From the NCBI GenBank assembly GCA_023376005.1, contig CM042157.1:15673531-15737530 (forward strand): DNA of 64,000 nucleotides, written 5' to 3'. This stretch comes from Doryteuthis pealeii (taxonomy: Eukaryota; Mollusca; Cephalopoda; Myopsida; Loliginidae). The number at the start of each line of letters is the position of its first letter. Position 1 is the stretch's first letter. Below, piece by piece: positions 1 through 13,110 of this stretch. Below the pieces are notes generated by a model. The model was not told the DNA's origin and did no database searches. It was given only the letters and a program-made list of their open reading frames with translations. The translations under genes were made by a program, and so were the position numbers.

Positions 1-1127
1 ACTTACAACAATGTTGTAGTCCAGCACATTAGCCACTATGCCTCGCCACCTACCCCCCGCTATAAGGATACTTTAAAAAAATCTTTGATACACAACAGCC
101 TTCCGAAATGTACATTGCGCATCTTTTTATTGGCTTCTCTTGAAACACAGATTTCTGCAAGTAGAATTAGGGAACTACGGATATGTGGGGGTGGGGAGAG
201 TATTAGAAAATAATATTATTGACTACCCTTACTGCTTCTGCAGCCCAACCCCTTCCCCCTACCCAGTATCCATGCAGTTACACAGACCTTGAGGACCAAT
301 TATTTTATGAAAATCCAATCAGTAATAATGAGGTCATTGGGATAGCATAAATCCAGAACCCAATATAAACACTTTCTAATTGAAATTGATGAATCCAATT
401 CTTGCTCGAGTCAAACATGTCCATTGGAGTTGATTTTATTTGATGCAAAGGCCCCTTCATCAGTCTCATCTGGATTATTTCTTTCTTTTCTTTTCTTTCT
501 TTTTTTTTTGTTTTTTTTTGTCTGTTTTTCTTAGTTCTATTCTTTGCTTTTTTCAATCCTAGATCTTGACTTTTCCCCATAAGGAGGATGTCCAGAAGTG
601 GAAGAATTGGGAAGATGATAAATGGAAATCAATACCTTGGAGTTTTCACAAGAATTCCTTGCTTGTTTGCTGCTCTTTCATGTATCAAATATCCAGTGGA
701 TAAAAACTTGGGGGGGGGATTTTCTTTCCTCTCCCACTGCCATTCCTGGATATCCTGCTTCTGGGGAAAAGTCAATTTTATAATTTGTGTACAATTCACA
801 GATGAGTTATAACACCACTTTAGCCAAGAAACACTTGCCTTATTCTTACTGCTTGTCAATACAGATTTCATACATTTCATATAAAGCCATTTTAGCATAT
901 TACATTATGTATATACTACACAAAAAAACGCACTCTGGGCGGTGTAAAATTTAATTTTTGAAAGATATTGCCTGCGGGGTGGGAGTTGAAAATTCAATGC
1001 CAGATGGTTTGTATCATATGTAACCAAAATCCTTTATTAAAGGAGTAAACAAATAAAACAATTTGAAATGGACATTTAGTCTTGTCTCCCTCAAATAAAA
1101 TGTTGTGTGCATCAATTCTTAATAAAA
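1..1127. other. Anonymous AT-rich sequence
   Basis: I see no gene here. It contains pyrimidine-rich runs near 480-540 and a G run near 711. The short open frames lack codon character, and I recognise no element before the SINE-like copy that begins at 1,139. Confidence 0.5.
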
Positions 1128-1138
1128 TAATTATTTTG

Positions 1139-1746
1139 TTTGTTTGTTTGTTTTGTTTTATGGCATATCAACCCCAGTGGGTCATTTAATGCCGATAAAG
1201 TTTTGTAATAAATCAATTCTTAATGGATAATACAATTTTTTTATAAATACATTTTTCTATTTAACCCATAGATGGGACCCTCACAGGTACTACCACTCCG
1301 GGTCAGTAGACCAGGGAGCAATGGTGATGAATGGGGTGCTCCACATTCCCCCAAACCTCCAAAACTGGAACCTCACCATCAGATAGAGTTTAACGTCATT
1401 CCCAGGACATGTAGATACGCAGCCACCGCCTTCTAGCACCCATATGATAAAAAGGGTTTGGGGCTTGCCATAAGGGCAATAGGGTTTGGAAAATCATATA
1501 GGTGCTAGGGCTTGACGTGACCAGCCGATGATCGGAGAGGGGCATTCTTCCGAACCGCCTGCCGTCTAGCCCACAGTAGGTCCAAAGTGGAGTAATTTGC
1601 AGTCATGAATTGCTTCATCTACCTGGGTTCTATCCTTTAAGCATCACAGGTCGCCACCCTCGACCAATCAGGTGGCCCCATTGGGGAGTCTTACTCCTGC
1701 TGCAGAGGTGCAGTCGGTGCATTCTAATGCCCCAGCTGACAAGGTG
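1139..1746 (-). mobile_element. SINE-like family X, full copy
   Basis: This is a roughly 608-bp non-coding retroelement read on the minus strand. It starts near a GCCCTGTCGG-like head and ends in a TTTG/AAAC-type tail (1,139-1,157). The 11-base direct repeat TAATTATTTTG lies at both ends (1,128-1,138 and 1,747-1,757), as expected for a target-site duplication. Other copies are at 53,566-54,110 and 59,620-60,221, and a decayed copy split by another SINE is at 5,083-5,570. I see no clear pol III A or B box, so it could be a non-autonomous LINE derivative rather than a tRNA SINE. Confidence 0.75.
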
Positions 1747-2127
1747 TAATTATTTTGAAATTTTCCCATATAAATGGTTTCATGTGATTTACTAAAAAAT
1801 GCATTACGAATTACTATCACCATAGCTGGATGGAGAAGAATTAGATTCATAACTGTCCTAAGGATTTAGTTTTCATTATCATTAGTGATGCTGACTTCAC
1901 AGATACCCAGGCTCCAGTGTCCCTATCAGTCATCACCTGTGCAGATTTCTGCCAGGCATCCAGAATTTGAACCAGAACTGGTTGATGTAGTCTTTTTGCT
2001 GGTCGGCTCTACAATGGTGTGTCCATGTATAGGTGTCCACAAAAGAATGTCACTTATGAGCTCGTTCTAGCTTCTCCAGCAGTGTACACGTGCCTGTAAG
2101 TGGTACTTATCTTTTTTGTAGCTGTTC

Positions 2128-2412
2128 TTAGCTCGGTCTGAGTAGCTCCATTAACTTGGTCTGGTACTTATTTGAATATTTTGCACATACATTTTCACAC
2201 AAAATCATAAAGTATTTATTTATTTTAAACTTTTTAATTAACTTCTTGTTACTGAAAAAAAAAAAAAGAACGAGAGTTAAAATATCAATTTTAAACTTGC
2301 TTATCAAATTTTGAGTGTATACAACACAAGAATATTGTGACGTAAGCTGTGACGAAGAGCTGTGACATAGTTTGGTTACCAGACATAAATACACACAATC
2401 TCCATTTTATTA
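2128..2412 (-). mobile_element. Diverged 5' part of the Helitron-like family
   Basis: Read on the minus strand, this begins with ATGGAGATTGTGTGTATTTA. That resembles the start of the elements at 48,095 and 42,743, which carry ATGGAGATTGTGGGTTTG. Similarity fades after about 100 bases and I find no hairpin or CTAG end, so it is a truncated or strongly diverged relative. Confidence 0.4.
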
Positions 2413-5000
2413 ATCAGGATAGTGGTAATACCTGCTTTATTTTTGGATAAAATCCTCGACTCATAAGTAAGCCCAAGTCTCAAGTAAAATGTCAGTCGTG
2501 TTAGATGGCATCACTTCACACATTCGTTGGGGTGGTCTAAACTAGTCGGAATCAAGAAGGTTCGCAAGACAGCCGGGTTAAGGGGAGTCTGTCTCCTTTT
2601 TCGATACCCTATGCTAACATGTACAACAAGTTGAGGTTAGAGCTTGGCATCTGAGGTAGGAATGACAGCAACCCAGTAGTACTCATAGGGATCCCTGTTT
2701 GCAATAAGTAATCCTAGATCTTATACGTAAGCAAGGCATTCCAGCTGTAGGCTAGTACGTCACTGTGGGTGTGTGGCTGTAAACCATGTCGTCGAATGCA
2801 AGAAGAAGTACGACGTAATGCTGAAAACCCAATCCTATTGGGCTTGCTCTTTATAAGGCATATAGTCCTGAAAAGCAGAGCACGATGGTTTCTGTACTCC
2901 GCCGGTACTTCTATTCTTCTAGAGATGGGTGCTGTGAGTTCTTATTCGTGTGGTACATATTCCCTAACGAGACAGTATGTCACACTCTTTTCGGATGGCA
3001 CAGGGCTACGTCCAAAATATTCTGCTTGATTCGGCTATACAAGCGTACACTTTCAAAATTGAACTTTGACACAGTATATAAGAAGTTTCTATGGAGTAAA
3101 AAGAGGATCATTTTATTTTTATTAATTCACAGTTCTAAGTATTTAATAGGATTATTTTTGTTACGAGTAAAAGGCCCGTAAACTTTTGAAACATACGTTT
3201 ACACAAAAGTTTGGTAAATTAGGCTAGACTGTTGGTATCGTAAGGTTTTGGTTTGGTTGGTATGGTTGGTTTGGTTGTCTGTGGTTAAACATGTGTCATA
3301 TGGCTGCAAACACTATTCTAGGTGAGTTTAAGTGTACCAAAGAAATTCTTATATAGTACAAGTTAATGTGAGACTTCACACTTCTACGAGTGTACCTAGG
3401 AGGTTATATCAAACAGCTACATTAATAAATTGATATGTAGTAGCACAAACATCATCTATCTTAATGGTGATCATAACACATACGAGTATTTATCTACATT
3501 TTGCCTAGGCCATGAAAGGTATAGAGGAAAACGCCTAAGCGTCAACAATTGCTGACTCCTTTACCTTTTTGTTGGACAACACCGTATAACCAGGATTGCA
3601 GAGAGTCGGATAACCATTGTAGACCGAGCGATATTAGGCGAGGATGAAGCGGGGCCAGTGTGACGACTCCACACGGCGTGAAAAGCGCCCAGAGATGCTT
3701 CCAGTATACGTTCGGCACTATCGTTCCACGGATGCGAGCAGGACTAGGGTCTGCGAATCGCTGCGCACTACGAACGATGATTGGAACAACTAGAGAACTT
3801 TAGGAAGCGAGTGTTAGCAACTGAGGGGAGGAATATATCCTCTATGTGAGATGGCGTTGGCAGAAACGGGACATTCACTTATCATTTAATATAATAAGAT
3901 ACAGACTGAGGCATACATATTAGCTTAACGGTACGAGCTTTAAAGTGGCAAGACGTATCGCGGAGGGGTGTAGGGTAGGTCGAGAGAAAGTGACGATGCT
4001 GTCGTGAGTATTGGGTTCTGTGGCGTGTGCCGAGCTGTATGCCCGCTAGTACGGGTGGGATGGGTCTGATAGGCTAATGGGTGCCGATACAGGCGCATGG
4101 ATTATGGGTGTGATAGGGTAACACCGGAAACCACGAGAGAGAAGTCGGAGGTAGTGCAAGATGGAACAATCAATCGTGGGAGGTTATCATTTGTGGGGAG
4201 GCTAACCACGCATCTCTGTGGAAAGACTCAAATATAGCTCAATTACATCACCGGCACATACGGGTGGGTCTCTGTGTTCAGTGTGGCGCCGCTTGTGTGG
4301 TCAATGTGTTGACGAGAAGCCTGGATGATAGTCACATAGCAGCGATGCCCAGCAGACCCTCATTGCCAATGATGATCAGCATGTAACAGACTGCCGCTCA
4401 ACGTTGTAGCAGGGCCACCGCCATAGTTGTACAGATAGTCAGTGGGTGGAACAATTTGGGAAGGACGACGGACCAGTCTCGAGTGCTGTAAGGATGAGAG
4501 AACTGGACTCCATGGAGTAGATATGAAATCACTTCATACCGCATGCACAATCTGCCAATGAAGGGACGTGGTCACTTAAACATGACTCATGGAGGTCTGA
4601 TCTAGACTGACCACCAAGCAGAGTTCTGTACTCTCACGCGATAGCGGGTCACGTAGAATCGGTAGAGCCAAGCCTCAGGTATCAAAAGACAACATCAAAG
4701 AAACCTGAAGGACTTGAATATCCCATTAGGCATTGGCAGAGCCCATCAGAGACCGATTAAATTGGAGGAAAATGATTCACGGGTGTCATCATCGGTACTG
4801 ATGAGACATGAAAGGTAGGTCGTAATAATTTAAAAGAAAAAGGTGATGATCGGTGAATTTAGCCAACTGTGGTGATAGTCTTTGTACCAATATTGTTTTT
4901 TCTGTTTTGTCTAAAACAATTAAATAAATTCTAAATTCAATTGCTTTTATTAAAATAAGATTTCTATTTATCTTATTCTTAGCTATTTTATAGTTAGGCA
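2413..5000. other. Anonymous mid-GC sequence, no feature recognised
   Basis: This block has higher GC than its neighbours but no long open frame, RNA gene or repeat that I recognise. A GGTTTGGTTGG-rich stretch at 3,244-3,285 resembles the tail of family X. The text looks frame-scrambled, which fits either old decayed transposon DNA or poor consensus quality in this contig. Confidence 0.4.
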
Positions 5001-5082
5001 GATGTCCTTGATGCGATACTTGAATGCGACTATTTACGAGGAGTGAAAGATGCTAATGAGTATTGCATATCATTCATGATAA

Positions 5083-5570
5083 GAGTTTAACATCATTCCC
5101 CTCAGCACTGCCTGCTAGCACATAATGATAAAAAGGGTTGGGGATGCCCACAACGTAAGTATATATATTTACCAACCCCTCCACCAGAAGCAGGTTTGTA
5201 CCAAGTCAATTTTTTAAGCGGAATTAAACAGGTTTGAAGTTCAGAGTTTTCTCCTTCTCCTGATACTGGTTGCCTAACCAAGGTTAAAGAGCCCAGACTG
5301 TGTTACTATTCTATCCGATAGCTGGAGGGAGAGTACAATTCTATGACATTTCCAAGGGTACTAGGCGATAATTAAAAGATGCAATTACCACATCGCAGGA
5401 ATTTGAAGGTGGGCGTGACGAGTCCATTTCCCAATGCACTTAACTAATACAGCCATGCGGCTGTCATAAGCGTAATAAGGTGGAACAGATCATATATGGT
5501 GCTATAGGGTTTGACAATGCGCCAGCCGATTGATTGGAGCACATGGCAATCATCTACTGTGTGTATAATT
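5083..5570 (-). mobile_element. Decayed X element interrupted by a Y SINE
   Basis: The outer parts (about 5,083-5,155 and 5,485-5,570) match consecutive internal parts of family X at 1,387-1,530. The middle (about 5,160-5,485) is a family Y SINE on the minus strand, recognisable by its CTAACCAAGGTTAAAGAGCC motif at 5,274. A duplicated CATAA/CACAA-CGTAA-like sequence flanks Y and is probably its target-site duplication. Y is therefore younger than this X copy. Confidence 0.65.
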
Positions 5571-6086
5571 AGAAAAAAAAATTAAACTTATCAATGAATT
5601 TTGAAAAACACATTATATAAAAAAAAGATGGAAGGGGGGAGAACCCTTTTTTGTTTTTATTGATTTTTTGACAGCACATGTACGCTTTCATGTACCAGGG
5701 TCACTGACTTGCTGGGCATCCAAATTTTTGATATTATGCAGTCATGCCAGTTAGTTGTGCAGCGGAAAAGTAATTGTGTGGCATGCAAAAAAAGATGAAA
5801 TAGTTAGCCTCAATACACTGAGGAAAAGACCATCGATCCGCTTAGACAAGTTGTTTTTCCTGTGGCAATTTTAGTTTTTGCATGAAAGGAAACTCACATG
5901 CTGTTCACAAATACGTTCAGTTTATGATTTATAAATGGTAGTGTTCTTATGTACTACAATGTTATTATTATACATTATTCTCTGTAGTCGTATTCTTGAT
6001 GATCTAGCAAGTATATAGGAACCCTATTTGTGTCAGTTTGGGGTTCTTGGTTGCGTCAATTCCTCTGTGTTGGTTTTCTTCTACTT

Positions 6087-6448
6087 CTATTGGATATATT
6101 TAATATATATACTAGAGGCAGTTTTAGGTGACTGCAACGCCAGCCGTTTATATCCGTTTTTTTTCACGGCTCCATGTGCTTGTAAATGAGCTGCAAACCG
6201 CAGGCATTCTTGCTGGACCTTACTCCAGCTTTCGGCTGTCTTCCTTTTCCCTGCGGTGGACACCTTGGGCTTCATTGGTGTGACAAACCGCGATCGGTCC
6301 ACGGAGCCAGGCGAATAACTATTCGTGGCTCTTTCGTACTGGTCGACTCTCTTGTTTTTATGAAAGGTAACCAGCTTCACGTGGTAAGTACGGTCAGAGC
6401 ACGAACTGTAACTGGTGTTGGTATTGGTATGATTAAAAATACCAACCT
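6087..6448 (-). CDS. Unrecognised open frame (about 120 codons)
   Basis: On the minus strand an open frame runs from a TAG near 6,449 to a stop near 6,087. It has no ATG near its beginning, so if real it would be an exon or a broken frame. The composition looks more protein-like than the simple-repeat frames elsewhere, with a basic middle (for example MKPKVSTAGKRKT and WSKVQQECLRFAAH). I recognise no domain. It lies next to the G+T-rich block and might be a transposon or host exon fragment. It may equally be chance. Confidence 0.2.
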
Positions 6449-6479
6449 ACCTGCTGTTTAGTTACGGGCTATTGGCTTC

Positions 6480-8420
6480 TACTTCCTGCTAGTGTTATTG
6501 TCTGGATTCAGTGATCCTTGCCCTCTTTTTGCCTTGCGTTTTCTTGGTTCCCCGAGGTTTGTGTTGTTGAGCTCTGGGTGGGTACGCGGGTTGGCCTTGC
6601 AGCGCCCGGATAAGTCTCTTTTGTTTTCTACTTACTTTCTGTTCTTCTTTCTTTGATTGTGTTCCCGGCCGTCTCTACGCTGTTAGGCCTGTATTTCGGC
6701 CGGCGTTTGATGTCCCAGCTTTTTTCCTCGTTCTTTACTGCGGGGGTCTGTAGCGGAGCAATCGGGTTCCTGTGCTGGATCTCCCCCTTGTTTGTGATCC
6801 TTGCTCGTGGTTGGCGCCTGGTGTCTTGTTGCGTTTAACCCTGGGTGTGTGTGATGCCCTTGTGGGTCGCCTGGCGTTTGTCCGCCTGGCGTGGGTGACT
6901 GGCGTGGGTGGTCGGGCAATGGGTAGGGTGTCAACCCTGGCGTGTGGTGTCGACCGCCGGCGCTGAGGGTGGTCTCGCCTGGCGTGGGTGTACGGACTAT
7001 GACGTTGGTGTGGTCTGCCGCTGGGCGTGGTGGTTGCCGATGAGCGTTGGGTGAGGTCCGAGCCCGGCGTGGAGGGTCGCTCTGTGCGTTGTGTTGGGTA
7101 AGTACTGGGTGTTTTGGTCGTCATGGGAGTTGGTGGTCGAAGTTTGTTGGCGCCTGGGGGTGGTGGTCCCCCATGCGGCGCCCACTGGAAGGGTGGTGCC
7201 TGGCGTGTGTGGTGCACTGGCGTTGGTGCCGATGCTGTTGGTGGTCGCCCTGGAGCGTGTGTGAGTCCCCCTGGGCATGGTGGTTCGCCCTGGCTGGGTG
7301 GCTGGAGTGGAGTGGCTCGCCTGGCGACGTGGGCGTGATCCGGCCCGTTGGCGTTGGGGGTGGTCGCCTTGGTTGTGTGACGTCTCTGGGTGTGTGAGTC
7401 CCCTGTGGGTATGGTCGCTGCGTGGGTGGCGCCTGGCGTGGCGCTGGTATGAAAAGGGCGCTCTGGTCTGTGGGCGTGGTGTGCGCCTGGTGTGGTGCCA
7501 ATGGCGTGGGTGTCCCTGGTGGGTTGGTCTGGCGATTGTGTGGTCAGCTCATGGGTAGGAGGTCGTGGAGGTGTAGTGGTAGCGCCTGGTGGAGTGGGTC
7601 AGATACTGCTGTGGTGTGCTCGGTGGTAGGATTGTGGCGGGTTGGGTGGTCGGCTATTGTCGCCTGGTTTGGGGCTTTTGCCATTTCTCGGGTGGCTGCA
7701 GAGGGCCGTGCCCTGGTGGTTGATTCCTGCAGGTGCTCTCCTGTTTTGTCTGTGTTTCACTTTTGTTTTTGATTGTTCTCGGCGTAGTAAGATTTTCTGC
7801 TAATTTTTCTTCTTGTTTTTTTGGGGATACTTGTTATATTGTGTTTACAGCGTTATGGGCTGATTGGCTGGTATTGTGGTAGTGGGGAGGCTGTTATGGT
7901 GTGGTTTTTCTTCGTCTTTTTTCTCATTGGGTTGTCTGGTGTCCGGGTTCGGACTGGTCGAGGCGTTTGAACTTTGGCTTCATGGCCTCACAGCCGTTTC
8001 TGTACGCTGACGGGATTTTTTATTTTTGTTGTAATATTATTCTGATTTGGTGGTGCCTCTGGGTGGGTGGACCTCTGTGGGTTGTGGGTTGTGGAGGCTG
8101 GCGTATGCGTCGGGCCCGGGTTGTTTTGTTGGTGTATTGGCTTTTTTCTCTGGGTCGTCTGTTCTGGCTGATAGGGGGTGAGTGCTGTGATGCCTACTCA
8201 GTTCCGTATGTGTCGTATTGGATTTGCCTCATTTCGGTCTTTCTGAGTTGTTTCCGGTTGGGTTTGTGGCCGGCGCAGTGTATTTTGGTATTGTTGCTTT
8301 TGTGATGGCGTTTCTCCGCCGTACATTCACGTTTGGGTTGCTTGTCTTAGGCTTCGTTGCCTTTCCACTCTTTTGTCGTTTCCTCCGTCATGCGAGATTG
8401 CCTTATGCGGTGTTTCCATA
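6480..8420 (+). repeat. G+T-rich block with a degenerate GCGTGGGTG-type minisatellite
   Basis: The plus strand is very rich in G and T and poor in A, unlike the AT-rich DNA on both sides. Between about 6,840 and 7,700 short variants of CTGGCGTGGGTG and GGTGGTCGCC recur at irregular spacing, so it looks like an eroded minisatellite. Open frames here on both strands (for example 6,735-7,217 minus, rich in T, P, H and R) reflect composition and are not supported as genes. Confidence 0.55.
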
Positions 8421-9330
8421 GTTTCAACAACGGACTCACGCACAGAGGCAGTTCAGGATCGTTGACGCTGTATACATGTTTGGCCCTCTTATAATAGTCA
8501 TACCCGCTGAGAATTAACTCAGCCTATATCCAGCCCATCGAGATGGAGTGGCATACTCTCAGTTAAACCGTCCTCTCTCCAGCCAATTTGGTGTTATTCA
8601 TGCTCGAGGCATGTGCGGCTTCGGCCTTCTTAACGTTGGACATGCGTATAAGCAAGGTCTTAATGGTGAAGTGATCTATTGTTTGTGTCCTGAGCATGAA
8701 TTCAGGTGCAGAGTGCCACCCAGCTACTAGCGATGTAAACACTCCTATCGTGAAGAAAAATATGACTTTTGTTTAAACTAACACCTACTACTCATGCCAC
8801 AAACCCATAGCAAAAAGTATCACCCTGTGACCCTACACATCAAACTATTACAGGTGAGATTTGACACAACTACATGAGGACCAGGATATCGATACTAAGT
8901 GATTTGAAGTCAATGTCTGGTTGGGTTTGGTTAATTCTTAGCTGAGATTTCGGAGGAGGTCAATCTTTATGGTTTGAACGTCGTTACCTGGCTATTTTGA
9001 AAATAATTTATTACGATTGAGATTAAAATATTATACCGGCATTTTTTGGCGGCCATATATGTTCCAATATGTACTAGGACTATTAATACGAATCAGGATT
9101 GTTTAATTGCGCTTGAATTGCATTTTGGCGTTCGGATTCGTTATTTAAGCCTTTCCTTTGAAACATTATAGTTAGCCTCGCTAAAAATTATTATTAATTA
9201 CTATAATTTTAATTCAAAAGTTAGGTTGTACTGACTTACAATTTAAAGCATATAATATCTGATAAAATTGACTTTGAGCTGAAGCCATATTAAAAAATAA
9301 CACATTTTATGTTGTTATTTACTTTAAGCC
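8421..9330. other. Anonymous sequence, no feature recognised
   Basis: This is a transition from mid-GC to AT-rich DNA. I see no credible gene, RNA or repeat. Confidence 0.4.
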
Positions 9331-9332
9331 TC

Positions 9333-9420
9333 ACACACACACACCACACTCCATATTATAGTATATAATTATTATTATGAATTATAATATAATTTATATA
9401 TAATATATATATATAGAATT
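9333..9420. repeat. Short (CA)n and (TA)n microsatellites
   Basis: A CA run lies at about 9,333-9,347 and an interrupted TA-rich stretch runs through about 9,415. Confidence 0.7.
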
Positions 9421-9859
9421 AAGGTAGTGAAGTCATTGTTGGTCACACTAACAATATAGAAGTTAAGAAAGAGCAATATCCATTCCTAATGAAAAATTGT
9501 TTTTACATGTCAATGTAAAGATTAAGTAAAAAGTTGTTTTGGTTTCATACAGGGGAGATCTGCGCAAATCACCTATATATTATTAGAAACGAGTGTGAGT
9601 ATGCTTAAATAATTTGTATGAAAGAAGGTCCGCAAAGTAGATTATGTTTTTAAAAAAAATTATTTTATTTTACATATGTGACACGTGTTTTCAGATCTTG
9701 CTGATATCTGTCTTCTAAGTGGTTCTTAACCATATGCTATCACTTTTTATACTATATTATATATATTTTATATATATATTATATTAGTATACCTACATAG
9801 AACGTAAACCAAAACACCACAACGTGTTGTTTCTGATCGACGGTCTTTTCTGGCCGACA

Positions 9860-9966
9860 AGTGTTTGGGAGAATATGTGCTTAACTTTTTGAAAATATTA
9901 TAATTAATTAATTTCAAAAAAAATTTTAGCTATCGACTTCAATGTTAGTACATATTCTCCTAAACT
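9860..9966. repeat. Inverted repeat with GGAGAATATGTGCT ends
   Basis: GGGAGAATATGTGCTTAA near 9,869 is matched in inverted form by the sequence ending AGTACATATTCTCC near 9,960, across an AATT-rich middle. The motif GGGAGAATATGTGCTTAA also occurs in the body of the hammerhead SINE at 58,828, so this is a related fragment. Confidence 0.5.
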
Positions 9967-10970
9967 ACACATACTATAATACTAATATCACTTGTTTTTG
10001 CCTGTAGATGTTCGTCCACCTATTATAAAATTGCTTTGGAACAATAACACTCCTATTCATTTACTATTCCAAAACCACGTTTTTTATTTATCTGGCTTCA
10101 TTTACGAAGAGTTGCGTTGAAAACATAGAAAAAGAGCCAACCTCCAAGGCGTCACCAAAGATCATAAGTGTTAGATGTCCATTATCCTGCAAGTGTATAT
10201 TTTATAACCTCCTTATTAGTCAACGCGTGACTAAAATTATAAAATGAGGGTGTGCAATCTTTCTGTGATGGAAGATAGTGTATAAGTTAGTGGTTGAGGT
10301 GTTAAATAATAAAGAAGAGACTTATAGATAGTTTTATGATAAATTATAGATTAGAAGATGATAGGATGATATAGTTATCCTATTACTTATGATAAACCAG
10401 CTTACTTAGGTATCATATTATGTATCACCGGGAGTAAACAGATTGTGTCGTGTGCATCTATTGTGATACTAAAACTGGGTAAAGGATCCTGTAAAATGAA
10501 CTTTTGGTCTCCACTTCATGGATATCAACTGGCGACACCAGATGTCCAATCATTAGTAGCATTATTCATTGGCAATATAAATGGAAAGAGAGTTATTATT
10601 AACTCATAGCGGGAAGAAGTAAAACGAGGACAATGGAGAAAAGAAAGAGACCAAAAGAAGGACGAGTGAACAATACTAGTCAGACGTACCAAGCACACAT
10701 ATTTTGATGAGCTTGTATGGTTTGCAATCAACTGACAACCCAATTAATATATCCCCAAATTTCATAAAAAACTGGTCCTTTTAAGTAAAAACCCTAAAAC
10801 ACATTTAATGAAATGTGCCATAAATATATTAAGCATGTCTTTAATTTGTGTCTGACCGATTAACAGTTAAAAAATTTTTAATAATTAAATTTTATTTGGA
10901 TCTACTTGTCCATCCGTCCCTCTCTTTAGGTAGGTAGTTTAGATGTGGAAATGGCATTTTTTTTTAACCA
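9967..10970. other. Anonymous AT-rich sequence
   Basis: No gene is supported. Short frames, for example on the minus strand near 10,525-10,743, have no recognisable domain. Confidence 0.4.
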
Positions 10971-10979
10971 AGCTTATCA

Positions 10980-13110
10980 AGTTCCTTTTCGATCTCATCA
11001 TTAACCCGGACTTATTTTTGTGTCTCTTTACTTGATATTTTCAACTGTCCCTCTAATCCCACCTTATCAATTTTATATGACGTTAGTTTTTTCTCCACTT
11101 ACTTTTTCTTTCAGAACGACTTTAAACATACTATTGGTATATTCAATTCGTCTATCTAAATTTTTTTTAAATATTTTCCAACTCATTTTCTTGTTTTTTC
11201 TCAATCACTTGTATTTTCTTTGTTTTTTGTTAAAAAAGCTCTCAATTAAAAACATTAATTTATAACTTACTGGTTAATTATATAATTCTTATTGTATATT
11301 GTCCTAATCCATCCTAACATTCAGATTACCCTACCGCCTTGAACTAAATATCAATGTCAATTCCATTTACTTGTTTTGTATAATATCCTTAATACTATAT
11401 TTCGAACTTCAAAAAATCATTAATATTTTCTATTCTTTAATTCATTTTTACTTCCTACTATTATCTCATTTATTATTTTGAGTTTTACTCTTTCATTTAG
11501 CTTTTCATCTAAGCATCAATTTTCATGTTTGTAGTCAATTTTTTTTTATCTGATGTTATGTTAAAGAAGAGAGGAAGGAAAGAGTTATGTATAGAGAGAT
11601 GTTAGAGAATCCACGCAGTACTAGAGGCTGTTTTTATTCGAGAAAAAGACCACACAGTTGTTAACATTATATTGATTGTTTATTTTTTTCATAATTTCCT
11701 TTAAATTGGCCAATATATCATTTGAACATCTAAATTCGAATAAATGTTCACTATATATTATCTATACACACTATAAGACTAACACTTTGTGCATTAGTCA
11801 TTTACCTCTTCATTTTTATTATCAATCTATATTTCTTTCTATTTTTTATTGATTGTTTTGACTTTTTCTTTCCCCTCTTATTATTCCTTTAATTTTCAAT
11901 TCTTTAATTCTTTATTTTCTTCTTTAATTTTTTTTTCATTATGTTAATTTCTAATTTTCCACTTCCTTTATTTAATTTTTTAAATTTTTCCTTTTAAGTT
12001 TTTTCAAATTCTAACTTTTATTTTCATTCTTATATTCCTAATTTTATTCATCTATTTATTTTTAATTTATTTTTTTACATTTATATTCTAATTATTTTCT
12101 TAATTAAAAAAAAATTTATTTCATTATCTTTACTTTTATATTTATTTTCATTCTTTATTTTTAATTTCATCTTAATTCTAATTTATTTATTTTTGACGCA
12201 TTCGTATTGATTGTTTCGAATATGTTATGCAATGTATGTAGATTCATTAATGTTTTTTATTCATTCTTATGAATCTCTAGATCATTTAGACTCACGATAT
12301 CTCTCAGTGTGTATACATTGTTACTTATGTTCAATTCTTTTAACTTGATTCATTTTATCTCGATTCGTCTTAATTTCATCAATTGATGATTATTTTACAA
12401 TTGAATGTTTTAATTTTCAATTGATAATTTTTCTAATCATTTCTTTTTATACTATAAATATACATTTATTTTAATTCTAATTGTGATTTGCTAATTTTAA
12501 TTTTTACATATGCTTTATACTTTAAATTTTCTATTGTCATTGATAGCCTCTTTCCCTTTTAATTTTATCTTTCACATTACTTATAACTTTTCAATTATTT
12601 TATCCAGTTATTACTATTTATATTTTATAATTATTTCTTCATTCTCTTATTTTCTAGGATCCTGTAAAAATTATCATTTCTTCTATGTTGATACTTCAAT
12701 AACTACAAAATTTTCTTATTTTTCATCTCATGTTATGATTAACTTTACCAAATCCATTTTCTTGATTTTATCATTGTCTCTTTTAACTTTTATGTATTTA
12801 AATCAATTATTATTATCATTTTATTGGGTTGTTTCTATCTATATTTCTAAATTTTCTTCCATTTTCTCTTGTCGTTTCCTATTCAAGCATCTTTACTTTA
12901 AAAAAAAATTTTATTTTCATTCTGTTTTAATTTTTACTTTCATTACATCTATTTTTTTTCGTTGTTCACTTTTTCCGGCTTTTATATCTTTTCATTTAAA
13001 AACAGAAATTCTTTTTCAATTCATTTTTTACTCTATTATTTCAATTATTTTACCTAACAACCCTAGTTATCACTCATATCTATCTTTATCGGTTATTTCT
13101 GTCTACTCAT
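10980..13110 (+). repeat. Long T+C-rich low-complexity tract
   Basis: The plus strand is dominated by T with C and reads as TTTTATTTTC-like text for about 2 kb. It yields F/L/S/I-rich open frames, the longest at 12,510-13,112. These are composition effects. Confidence 0.6.

Noticed and set aside
4795..4825. CUGAUGAG followed by GAAA near 4,800
   Set aside because: Only five bases separate the boxes, so helix II cannot form.
6735..7772. Several overlapping 80-160 codon frames on both strands
   Set aside because: They follow from the G+T-rich composition; frames on both strands are open at the same place.
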